Shown: one piece after another, positions 15,958 through 22,731 of the stretch
How positions within the stretch are numbered: the first letter of the stretch is position 1
Layout of the letters: the number at the start of each line of letters is the position of its first letter
Assembly: GCA_016185185.1 (NCBI GenBank)
Contig: JACPOD010000072.1
Span: forward strand, 1-41,049
Origin: Sphingobacteriales bacterium
GTDB taxonomy: Bacteria > Bacteroidota > Bacteroidia > Chitinophagales > Chitinophagaceae
DNA: 41,049 nt
Reading direction: 5' to 3'
Notes under the pieces: model-generated
What the model saw: only the letters and a program-made list of their open reading frames with translations
Databases searched by the model: none
Told to the model about the DNA's origin: nothing
Program-made: the position numbers and the translations under genes

Positions 15958-16350
15958 AGCACTAGTCTCTATACCTTATATAAACTACTTTTTCCCGATG
16001 AAGATAATAATCTGCCTCAAAATACTGCTGCTTATTACAGGATAAAGCAAGTTGGGTTTAATAATACTGAAACATATAGTGAAATTAAAGCAATTAGAAA
16101 TAATGCAAAGAATCCCGTTGTTCTTACTTACCCCTACCCAAGTCATGGCGAATTAAATATTGTGCTTCCATCAGATTATTCGGCACTCAATTTTTCTTTG
16201 ACCGATTATGCAGGGAAAACAATAAAAATCTGGAATAACAAACGGGAACAAAAAATTTATTTTACGGGTTTAAATAAGGGTTTTTATTTAGTTAAGGTAG
16301 CATCAATACTAACAGGAGAAGAATTAACCCAGAAAGTCACAGTTTTTTAA
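15958..16350 (+). pseudogene. C-terminal remnant of a fourth T9SS paralogue
   Basis: This stretch is open from just after a stop at 15955 to the TAA at 16348-16350. From about 15991 it encodes FPDEDNNLPQNTAAYYRIKQVG, then ETYSEIKAIRNNAKN, and a sorting domain (LTYPYPSHGELNIVLP ... GFYLVKVASILTGEELTQKVTVF). This matches the last ~115 residues of paralogue 1 (DNNLPENVTAYYRIKQIG...ETYSEIKAIKNNSKS). The signal peptide, N-terminal domain and most of the Fn3-like domain are missing, and the only in-frame ATG (16162) lies inside the sorting domain. It is best read as a deletion remnant; a donor sequence for recombination is also possible. The usual YPNP is YPYP here. Confidence 0.8.
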
Positions 16351-16380
16351 TGAGAAAGCTTTCAGAATATCCCAAAAAAC

Positions 16381-16411
16381 TTGGATTTACCTGAGAAACA
16401 ACTTATATTTA
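16381..16411 (+). promoter_or_regulatory. promoter of second T9SS paralogue
   Basis: TTG (16381-16383), 20 bases, TATATTTA (16404-16411): seven of eight positions of the TTG-N20-TAnnTTTG pattern, with the same 20-base spacing as the promoters of the other two paralogues. TACTACTTA follows, as in paralogue 1. Confidence 0.5.
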
Positions 16412-16430
16412 TACTACTTACTGACTAACC

Positions 16431-16484
16431 GATCCACACCTTGAATAATCCCTTCTTATAATCCGTTTCCGCTTTTGGATTTAT
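16431..16484 (+). repeat. conserved 5' leader block of paralogue 2
   Basis: The block starts ATCCACACC and contains AATCCC, then AATCC...TTTTGGATTTAT. The same order of words occurs at 17946-18001 in front of paralogue 3 and, more diverged, at 14475-14500 in front of paralogue 1. AATCC and GGATT can pair. Confidence 0.55.
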
Positions 16485-16584
16485 CTCTGATTGGCAATAT
16501 TGTTTTCCAACATTCCATTGAAAATACTGGCTATTGATTTCTGCCATGTATTTGTATTCTTGTAAATCCTGAAAACATTTTGTT

Positions 16585-17814
16585 ATGAAGAAAACTTTAC
16601 TCACCTTGTCGCTAATGCTAATTATATGTTGCTCAAATGCCCAACAGCAGACCAACTTTTATGCCACCCTTTTTTATAATAGTACTAATAATACTATAAC
16701 GACAACCTATTACATTAATAATACTGCAAACGGAAATTGTAACATGAAAATTGCTGTTTTGCCTTTGGAAATGCAATGGAACCCGGCAGTGTTAACGTTA
16801 CAGTCATTTACATTTATTCCTGCTGGCGATGATTTAGATATTTGGGGAGAAGAATTTGCTTCTAAACCCGATGCAAATACAATCCTTTCAGATAAAAATT
16901 TCACTGTAAACGGAAACGCCAAAACTTTTTCAAGAAGGTTTTACAGGCGATCTACAAATTTATGTGATAACACACTTGATTTGCCTTGCGGTGCTTATAT
17001 GCCCGTTTTCCAGGCAGTTTTTACAATACCTGCAGCACTGGGAAATAGCGGGTATTACAATTTCACTACACCTTCTGCTGCCAACTATATTGGTGAGTTT
17101 ATCGCAACTTCCATTACAACACCAAGTAATGAGTTTAAAGAATTAACATTTGTAGCAAATCGATTATTTGACCAGGCTGGCTCAAACAGTACTTGTCCAC
17201 CCGGTGCAACAGTGGGTAGCGTTAATAATGTGCCGAATGATCAGGGGGGTGAAATATTTGTAAATACAGATGCCCCATTGCCTGTTACATTACGCTACTT
17301 TGAAGTGCATAAGCAAAACAATACTGCATCTCTTAAATGGGAAACGGCATCTGAGGTTTCAAACAAAGGTTTTGAAATACAACGAAAAATCAACAATGGA
17401 TTTGAGACTGTTGGTTTTGTGTCTTCCAGATCTAATGGTGCAGAACAAAATATTTCATACGAATATAATGATCCTCTTATATCAGGTTCCGGAGTAATTT
17501 ACTACCGGTTAAAGCAAATAAGTTATTTAGGAAAAGAAGGTTATAGTGACATTAAAGCAATACGTAGCGGTAAAGCACTACAAGTTTTAATTTATCCAAA
17601 TCCAAGCAACGGAAAAATAAACATCATATTGCCCGATGGGTCAGGAATGACAGATATAAATATGATTGATTTTTCAGGGAAGTTGATAAAAAGCTGGAAT
17701 GGCTTTAATATCCCAAACATCGAATTAAATGGTTTACAAAAGGGTTTTTATACTTTAATAATAAGTAACAGGGAAACAGGAGAAAAAGTCTCACAAAAAA
17801 TCACCGTTCAATAA
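16585..17814 (+). CDS. T9SS cargo protein, paralogue 2
   Basis: 409-residue secreted protein with the same plan as paralogue 1: signal peptide to about residue 19 (CCSNAQ), a beta-rich N-terminal domain with ATLFYNST, YYINN, RRSTNLCDN, NYIGEF and FDQAGSNSTC, an Fn3-like domain beginning LPVTLRYFEVHKQNNTASLKWETASEVSNKGFEIQRK (about residues 230-325), and a type A sorting domain (LQVLIYPNPSNGKINIILPDG ... QKITVQ). By hand count the last 78 residues are about three quarters identical to paralogue 3, whereas the N-terminal domain is closer to paralogue 1. It has its own promoter and a ~170-base leader. Likely surface-exposed; ligand or role unknown. Confidence 0.85.
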   Translation: MKKTLLTLSLMLIICCSNAQQQTNFYATLFYNSTNNTITTTYYINNTANGNCNMKIAVLPLEMQWNPAVLTLQSFTFIPAGDDLDIWGEEFASKPDANTILSDKNFTVNGNAKTFSRRFYRRSTNLCDNTLDLPCGAYMPVFQAVFTIPAALGNSGYYNFTTPSAANYIGEFIATSITTPSNEFKELTFVANRLFDQAGSNSTCPPGATVGSVNNVPNDQGGEIFVNTDAPLPVTLRYFEVHKQNNTASLKWETASEVSNKGFEIQRKINNGFETVGFVSSRSNGAEQNISYEYNDPLISGSGVIYYRLKQISYLGKEGYSDIKAIRSGKALQVLIYPNPSNGKINIILPDGSGMTDINMIDFSGKLIKSWNGFNIPNIELNGLQKGFYTLIISNRETGEKVSQKITVQ

Positions 17815-17888
17815 TTTCCTGATTTTAATTTAAATAATTGAATACCTCCGAAACCCTAAGAGTAAAGTCTTAAATCGTAAATCTACGA

Positions 17889-17919
17889 TTGCAGAATAAG
17901 AAAACGAATTCTATTTTTA
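17889..17919 (+). promoter_or_regulatory. promoter of third T9SS paralogue
   Basis: TTG (17889-17891), 20 bases, TATTTTTA (17912-17919): again a 20-base spacer and seven of eight -7 positions. The word TCTACGATT overlapping the -33 also occurs downstream of paralogue 1 (near 15870) and in part (TCTACG) near the first promoter. Confidence 0.5.
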
Positions 17920-17945
17920 TGCTTGAATATTAGCTGAATAAAAGT

Positions 17946-18001
17946 AATCCACACCTATTTACAATCCCTCTTTTAAAAATCCATTTCCTTTTGGATTTAT
18001 T
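17946..18001 (+). repeat. 5' leader block of paralogue 3 with perfect hairpin
   Basis: The counterpart of the leader block at 16431-16484. It holds the perfect inverted repeat AAATCCA (17977-17983) / TGGATTT (17992-17998) with an 8-base pyrimidine loop. The hairpin lies in the leader, about 80 bases upstream of the ATG; it has no T-run of terminator type directly after it. Confidence 0.55.
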
Positions 18002-18078
18002 TAAGTTTTATATCCTAACATTCCTTTGAATTTCTTCCAATAACCGTTGTTGTTATTCCGTAACCTAAAACTGTTATT

Positions 18079-19293
18079 ATGAAGATACCTTTACTTACCT
18101 TATTCTTATTTTTATTGCTAATACCTGTTTTAAATTTAAAAGCACAGCAGGCAAACGGGTATGTTGTATTAAATTATAGCCCGGGAACCTGTAAAGTACA
18201 GGTGGAATATTGGATAAACAATCATACGAACGGCAATGGTAGTATGTTTATAGCAGTTTCTGATGCCGCTTTTCAATGGGATAGCACTCTTTTTACAGTG
18301 GTCAAAGATTCATCTGTAACCGCCGGTCTTAATTTACCAGACACACTCGCTCCCCATAGAGATATAGATTCGTTTTCTACCAGATCAGTTAACGGTGCAA
18401 ATTTTAGGACAGTGGATATATTACGTTCTACCATGTATTGTGACAATATGTATGAAATTCCAAACCAAACTACAAAACCGCTCGCAATGGTTGTATTACA
18501 GTTTAGAAATTGCAGTGATGCCAGCTCTTACAATTTTACCGACACTACTGCTTCTAATTTTATAGCGGATGTTAATGATGGAAACAATAATCCGTCTTTA
18601 TCGAGAAAAATATTGATTATTGTTAATAAATCAACAAGGCCGATTGACGCCTCGGGATCAAAATGTACGGGTATTATTTCTGCTAAAAATTTAAATAACG
18701 TGCCCATTGGAGATACTTCTAATACGCTTTTTGTTCCGCAAGCCCCCCTATTGGTAAAAAAAATAAGATCATTTACTGTGTTTAACAGTAGTGGTCATGC
18801 TGAATTGAATTGGGAAACCAATGGCGATACCGGAAACAAAGAATTTGAAATACAGAAAAAAACAAGCACTGGTTTTGGTACCATCGGCATTTTATCATCA
18901 GATGCTTTTAGTTCAAAAACAACAGAAGGGAGAATATACAATTTTACTGATAAAAATGACTTAGCAACAGGTATGAATTATTATAGAATAAAATCAATTT
19001 GTTTTGATGGGCTGGTAGGTTACAGTGAAGTCAAAGGGGTTCAAAATACTAAATCTTTGCAGGTTTTAGTTTATCCAAACCCCAGCAATGGAAAAGTAAA
19101 TATTATTTTACCAGATGGAAACGGAACAACAGATATAGATTTGATAGATTTTTCCGGAAAAGTAATAAAAAGATGGAACGGGTATAAAATTTCAAATATC
19201 GAGTTAAATGGATTGCAAAGGGGATTGTACACGTTACTAATTATGAAAAAAGAATCCGGAGAAAAAGTTACTCAAAAAATTACCGTTCAATAA
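18079..19293 (+). CDS. T9SS cargo protein, paralogue 3
   Basis: 404-residue secreted protein, the most diverged in its N-terminal domain. Signal peptide to about residue 23 (LNLKAQ); N-terminal beta-rich domain retaining YWINN, NGNGSMFIAV, ILRSTMYCDN, SNFIADV and IDASGSKC at the positions of the paralogues' YYINN, RSTNLC, NYIGEF and FDQAG words; Fn3-like domain (AELNWETNGDTGNKEFEIQKK ... NYYRIKSICFDG); and a type A sorting domain (LQVLVYPNPSNGKVNIILPDG ... QKITVQ). The conserved Cys pair is kept. It has its own promoter and leader and is followed by a strong terminator that closes the array. Probably a surface protein; function unknown. Confidence 0.85.
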   Translation: MKIPLLTLFLFLLLIPVLNLKAQQANGYVVLNYSPGTCKVQVEYWINNHTNGNGSMFIAVSDAAFQWDSTLFTVVKDSSVTAGLNLPDTLAPHRDIDSFSTRSVNGANFRTVDILRSTMYCDNMYEIPNQTTKPLAMVVLQFRNCSDASSYNFTDTTASNFIADVNDGNNNPSLSRKILIIVNKSTRPIDASGSKCTGIISAKNLNNVPIGDTSNTLFVPQAPLLVKKIRSFTVFNSSGHAELNWETNGDTGNKEFEIQKKTSTGFGTIGILSSDAFSSKTTEGRIYNFTDKNDLATGMNYYRIKSICFDGLVGYSEVKGVQNTKSLQVLVYPNPSNGKVNIILPDGNGTTDIDLIDFSGKVIKRWNGYKISNIELNGLQRGLYTLLIMKKESGEKVTQKITVQ

Positions 19294-19323
19294 TTAGTAT
19301 TTCATAACACACAAGTATAATCA

Positions 19324-19351
19324 AAAAAGCTCCTGTTTTCAGGAGCTTTTT
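19324..19351. terminator. bidirectional terminator
   Basis: A perfect 12-bp stem AAAAAGCTCCTG (19324-19335) / CAGGAGCTTTTT (19340-19351) with loop TTTT. T-runs flank it on both strands, between the convergent T9SS paralogue 3 and the acyl-CoA dehydrogenase. Confidence 0.88.
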
Positions 19352-19369
19352 CATTATATAAAAGTTGTT

Positions 19370-21163
19370 TTACAGCGGGTACTTACCATCTGTTATTAAC
19401 TTATCAGCAATTCTTCGGCGGGCATCTTTTGTATTAAATGGTTCGGTTTTGGTGAACCGTTTTAAACCCAATAACATCATACGTTGTTCGTCTCCTTCTG
19501 CAAAACCATTTATTGCATCTGTACCATTTTTATTAATTCTTGCAGCTGCGTCAGTTAAATATACTTTCATCATATCATATTGGGTACGGCAGTTTTCTTC
19601 TCCTTTAGCATCTGAAAGTTTATTAATTCTCAATAAAGCACTTTCTGCATTAAAGGTTTCAATAGCCATGTCGGCAATATTCATTAGTATTTCCTGCTCA
19701 CTATCAATCTTCATCATTAATTTTTGAACAGCAGCACCTGAAACCATCAGAATAGCTTTCTTAAAACCCTGAATTAACTTTTTCTCTTTAGCAAAGGGTG
19801 TTTCATCATCATTGCCAAAATCAGGGATACTCATTAATTCTTTGGCTACTGACATTGCGGGACCCATTAAATCTAACCTGCCTTTCATTGCCCTCTTCAA
19901 CGTCATATCCAGAGTAAGGAGCCTGTTTATCTCGTTGGTTCCTTCGTAAATACGATTAATGCGACTGTCACGATATGCTTTACTTACAATATATTCATCA
20001 CTAAAACCATTTCCGCCATGAATTTGTACACCTTCATCCACTACATAATCCAACACTTCGCTGCCAAATACTTTTAGCATGGCACATTCAATGGCATATT
20101 CTTCTGCAGCACCTAACAGGGCTTCGTTAAATGGCTTGCCGCCATTAAGTAATTCAATTTCCTTATCGTCAATCCATTTACTGGTTCTGTATAATGCACT
20201 TTCGCCAACCCAAATGCGAATGGCCATTTCTGCAAGTTTATATTTTATCGCACCAAAATTGGCAATAGGTGTTTTAAACTGTTCCCTTGTTTTGGCATAT
20301 TCAATAGAAGTTGAAAGTGTTCTCTTTGAACCACCTAATGCAGCGGCTGCTAATTTTAATCTGCCAATATTTAAAATATTAAAAGCGATTACATGTCCCT
20401 TACCTCTTTCGCCCAGCATATTTTCTACGGGTACTTTGCAATCCTGGAAATATAATTGGACAGTAGAAGATCCTTTGATACCCATTTTATGTTCTTCCGG
20501 GCCCCGGGTAAATCCTTCAAAACCTCTTTCTACGATAAATCCTGTAAAATCTTTACCATCAATTTTTGCGAATACGGTATAAACATCCGCAAACCCTCCA
20601 TTGGTTATCCAGCATTTCTGCCCGTTCAGAATATAGAACTTTCCATCCTCCGAAAGTTTCGCTGTTGTTTTTGCACCAAGTGCATCGCTTCCACTGTTGG
20701 GTTCAGTTAAACCATAAGCGCCTTTCCATTCCCCACTGGCTAATTTTGGAATATATTTTTTCTTTTGAGCTTCGTTCCCAAAATATAAAATAGGCAAGGT
20801 GCCAATACCAGTATGAGCAGCAACTGCAACAGAAAAAGAAAAGCCTCCGCCTAATCCTTCATTTACTAAAGTGGAAGTGATGAAATCTTTCCCTAATCCA
20901 CCAAGATCTTCCGGAATGGAAGCGCCAAGCAATCCCTGCTCACCAGCTTTAACCATTAATGATGGCATTAATCCCTGTTCCAGTTTATCTACTCTTTCAA
21001 TTACTGGTAATACTTCAGAATCCAGGAACTGAGCACACATATCTTTGACCATTTGTTGCTCTTCGTTAAAATCTTCTGGTGTAAATGTTTCAGCTGCAAT
21101 ACTTTCTTTGATCAGCCATTCGCCACCTTTTAAAGATGTTTGATGTGCGGTTGCGGTGCCCAT
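19370..21163 (-). CDS. acyl-CoA dehydrogenase with C-terminal extension
   Basis: 597-residue FAD-dependent acyl-CoA dehydrogenase, first step of fatty acid beta-oxidation. The core (about 30-420) shows GAYGLTEPNSGSDALG (149-163), WITNGG (185-190), the CoA/FAD region REQFKTPIANFGAIKYKLAEM (293-313), IHGGNGF (381-387) and the catalytic base Glu 407 in IYEGTNEINRLL. The extra ~175 C-terminal residues match the long VLCAD/ACAD9-like group, common in Bacteroidota. It starts 28 bases after the MarR gene stop and is presumably co-transcribed with and controlled by it. The beta-oxidation partners (hydroxyacyl-CoA dehydrogenase, thiolase) are not in the window. Confidence 0.92.
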   Translation of the reverse strand: MGTATAHQTSLKGGEWLIKESIAAETFTPEDFNEEQQMVKDMCAQFLDSEVLPVIERVDKLEQGLMPSLMVKAGEQGLLGASIPEDLGGLGKDFITSTLVNEGLGGGFSFSVAVAAHTGIGTLPILYFGNEAQKKKYIPKLASGEWKGAYGLTEPNSGSDALGAKTTAKLSEDGKFYILNGQKCWITNGGFADVYTVFAKIDGKDFTGFIVERGFEGFTRGPEEHKMGIKGSSTVQLYFQDCKVPVENMLGERGKGHVIAFNILNIGRLKLAAAALGGSKRTLSTSIEYAKTREQFKTPIANFGAIKYKLAEMAIRIWVGESALYRTSKWIDDKEIELLNGGKPFNEALLGAAEEYAIECAMLKVFGSEVLDYVVDEGVQIHGGNGFSDEYIVSKAYRDSRINRIYEGTNEINRLLTLDMTLKRAMKGRLDLMGPAMSVAKELMSIPDFGNDDETPFAKEKKLIQGFKKAILMVSGAAVQKLMMKIDSEQEILMNIADMAIETFNAESALLRINKLSDAKGEENCRTQYDMMKVYLTDAAARINKNGTDAINGFAEGDEQRMMLLGLKRFTKTEPFNTKDARRRIADKLITDGKYPL

Positions 21164-21191
21164 AGTTGTAAATTAAAAGTTATTGAATATG

Positions 21192-21632
21192 TTATTTTAA
21201 ATTGTCATAAACCAGTTGCAAAACCTCTTTACAGATGGCAATATTTTCAGTGCTTACTCCTTCCAATGCCTCATTTAATGTGATGTTTGCCACTTCCATT
21301 GTTTGTGTTTCTAATTTTAAAGCCTCTTCTGTTAAATAGATCATATTCATCCGGCGATCATCTTTTGAAGCAACCCGTTTTACCAGCTTTAGTTTTTCCA
21401 GGTTATCAACCAATCTTGTTATGCTGGGTTTGTCTCTGAATGTAGCATTGCATAATTCCTGCTGACTCATTCCATCCTGTTTCCATAAATGGTACAGAAC
21501 ACTCCATTGTTCCACTGTAATTTCAATCCCCGATTGTTTGAAGTTTTTTTGCAAGCGACGGGCAATGGCAGTTGAAGCCTTACCTGTCATAAAGCTGTAC
21601 AATTCACCTCGTTTAAATTGGTTGTTTGGCAT
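21192..21632 (-). CDS. MarR family transcriptional regulator
   Basis: 146-residue winged-helix regulator. The DNA-binding part reads MSQQELCNATFRDKPSITRLVDNLEKLKLVKRVASKDDRRMNMIYLTEEA, with the family's wing motif DDRR. I start at the ATG at 21632 (MPNNQFKRGE) rather than the upstream in-frame ATG at 21695: a consensus promoter and an 18-bp palindrome lie between the two, so the longer form would not be transcribed. It is followed after 28 bases by an acyl-CoA dehydrogenase. A likely role is repression of fatty-acid degradation and of itself, released by an acyl-CoA or similar ligand; ligand identity is inference. Confidence 0.88.
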   Translation of the reverse strand: MPNNQFKRGELYSFMTGKASTAIARRLQKNFKQSGIEITVEQWSVLYHLWKQDGMSQQELCNATFRDKPSITRLVDNLEKLKLVKRVASKDDRRMNMIYLTEEALKLETQTMEVANITLNEALEGVSTENIAICKEVLQLVYDNLK

Positions 21633-21635
21633 ATA

Positions 21636-21653
21636 GTTAGTTATGCAACTAAC
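21636..21653. promoter_or_regulatory. MarR operator palindrome
   Basis: Perfect inverted repeat GTTAGTT / AACTAAC around ATGC (GTTAGTTATGCAACTAAC), directly after the -7 box of the marR promoter and three bases before the marR ATG. The length and two-fold symmetry fit a MarR dimer site; bound protein would cover the transcription start. Confidence 0.8.
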
Positions 21654-21684
21654 CAAAGTTAGGTTTTTTACTTGCTTGGCCAAA
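21654..21684 (-). promoter_or_regulatory. promoter of the marR-acyl-CoA dehydrogenase unit
   Basis: Minus strand: TTTG (complement of 21681-21684), 19 bases, TAACTTTG (complement of 21654-21661), a full match to TTTG-N19-TAnnTTTG. The palindrome follows at once. Confidence 0.75.
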
Positions 21685-21815
21685 TTTTTGACCATAAATT
21701 TCTTGTAAATGCAGGCAATAAAGGCAGGTTAGAGCCGTTTTTAATCGGATTGCCGGATTTTTTTGCTTTATTTATTGTTGGAATTTTATAAACCCACTAG
21801 TCCAAAACGTATCTT

Positions 21816-22682
21816 ATGAAAAAGCAATTTTTCTTCGCAACCATTCTATTTTTGAATTCCAGTGCATTATTTGCGCAGACAAATACAGAAGAAGATACCA
21901 TCTTTCCCATTATTGATACAGCAGAGATCAAAGTACCAGAACTTACTTTAAGTGAACTGCTCACTTTAAAAAACTGTGTTGAATTTCCCGAATTATTAAA
22001 AGGACATGAAGAAGAAGCTTTACCCTATATAGAAAGTTTTGCCAAAAGAAGAAAAGATTATCTGATTCGAACATATAATCGTGACCAGGTTTTCAGTCAG
22101 AAAATACTTCCCATTTTTAGTCAGTATGATGTGCCGGGAGAATTAAGAGTATTAATGGCACTAGAGTCTGCCTACAATCCCAATGCCCGCAGCCGTGCAG
22201 GTGCTGTTGGTTATTGGCAGTTTATGGATGCTGTTGCACGAGAATATGATTTGAAAATTCCACAGGTTAAAGTTATTAAGCATAAAACTAAAAGAGGCAG
22301 AGTAAAAGTGTTGCGTAAAGTTGTTGGTAAGAAAGATGACCGAAAGGATTTTACAAAGTCAACTTATGCCGCTGCCCGATATTTAAACGACCGTAAAAGA
22401 AACTTTAATAACGACTGGCTTTTGATCGTTGCTTCATATAACTACGGAACAGGTAATGTGTGGAATGCTATGGCCAGGAGTAAAAAAGAAAACCCCACCT
22501 TTTGGGATATAAAAAAATATTTACCCGCTGAAACACAAAGCTATGTGATGAATTTCATTGCCCTTAATGTAATTTTTCATAATTATGAAAAATTCGTAAG
22601 CAATGATCTGATTTATGAAACCACTTTAAACAATAACAGAAACGGTGGTATTAGCTCAACCCTTGTGGTAAATAATAAATAA
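21816..22682 (+). CDS. lytic transglycosylase (SLT/MltD-like)
   Basis: 288-residue exported peptidoglycan lytic transglycosylase. Signal peptide to about residue 20 (SALFAQ). The SLT domain carries the catalytic Glu 117 in LMALESAYNPNARSRAGAVGYWQFM, followed by DFTKSTYAAARYLNDRKR and the ASYNYGTGNV motif. It cleaves the MurNAc-GlcNAc bond in glycan strands with formation of a 1,6-anhydro end. A basic insertion (KVIKHKTKRGRVKVLRKVVGKKDDRKD) sits in the middle of the domain, longer than in E. coli Slt-type enzymes. There are no LysM repeats, unlike many MltD proteins. It is divergent from marR. Confidence 0.88.
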   Translation: MKKQFFFATILFLNSSALFAQTNTEEDTIFPIIDTAEIKVPELTLSELLTLKNCVEFPELLKGHEEEALPYIESFAKRRKDYLIRTYNRDQVFSQKILPIFSQYDVPGELRVLMALESAYNPNARSRAGAVGYWQFMDAVAREYDLKIPQVKVIKHKTKRGRVKVLRKVVGKKDDRKDFTKSTYAAARYLNDRKRNFNNDWLLIVASYNYGTGNVWNAMARSKKENPTFWDIKKYLPAETQSYVMNFIALNVIFHNYEKFVSNDLIYETTLNNNRNGGISSTLVVNNK

Positions 22683-22718
22683 CTGCAAATCCTTTAAATA
22701 CCGCAGAACTGTTCCCTA

Positions 22719-22726
22719 TATCTTTG
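22719..22726 (+). promoter_or_regulatory. candidate -7 element of the radical SAM gene
   Basis: TATCTTTG matches TAnnTTTG. It ends five bases before the ATG at 22732, so transcription would begin at or next to the start codon (leaderless mRNA). The -33 is weak (TTT at 22693-22695, spacing about 23). Confidence 0.4.
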
Positions 22727-22731
22727 CAGTA

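Noticed and set aside
15841..15960. Search for a promoter and N-terminal part of the fourth T9SS copy
   Set aside because: Only short words shared with the other upstream regions were seen (for example TCTACGATT); no TTG-N20-TAnnTTTG and no signal peptide coding remained.
20079..20582. 167-codon plus-strand open frame opposite the acyl-CoA dehydrogenase
   Set aside because: It lies wholly antisense to a strongly conserved enzyme, has no recognisable domain, and is explained by the codon bias of the real gene.
21633..21695. Longer MarR form starting at 21695
   Set aside because: A consensus promoter and the operator palindrome fall inside the extension, so it would not be transcribed.
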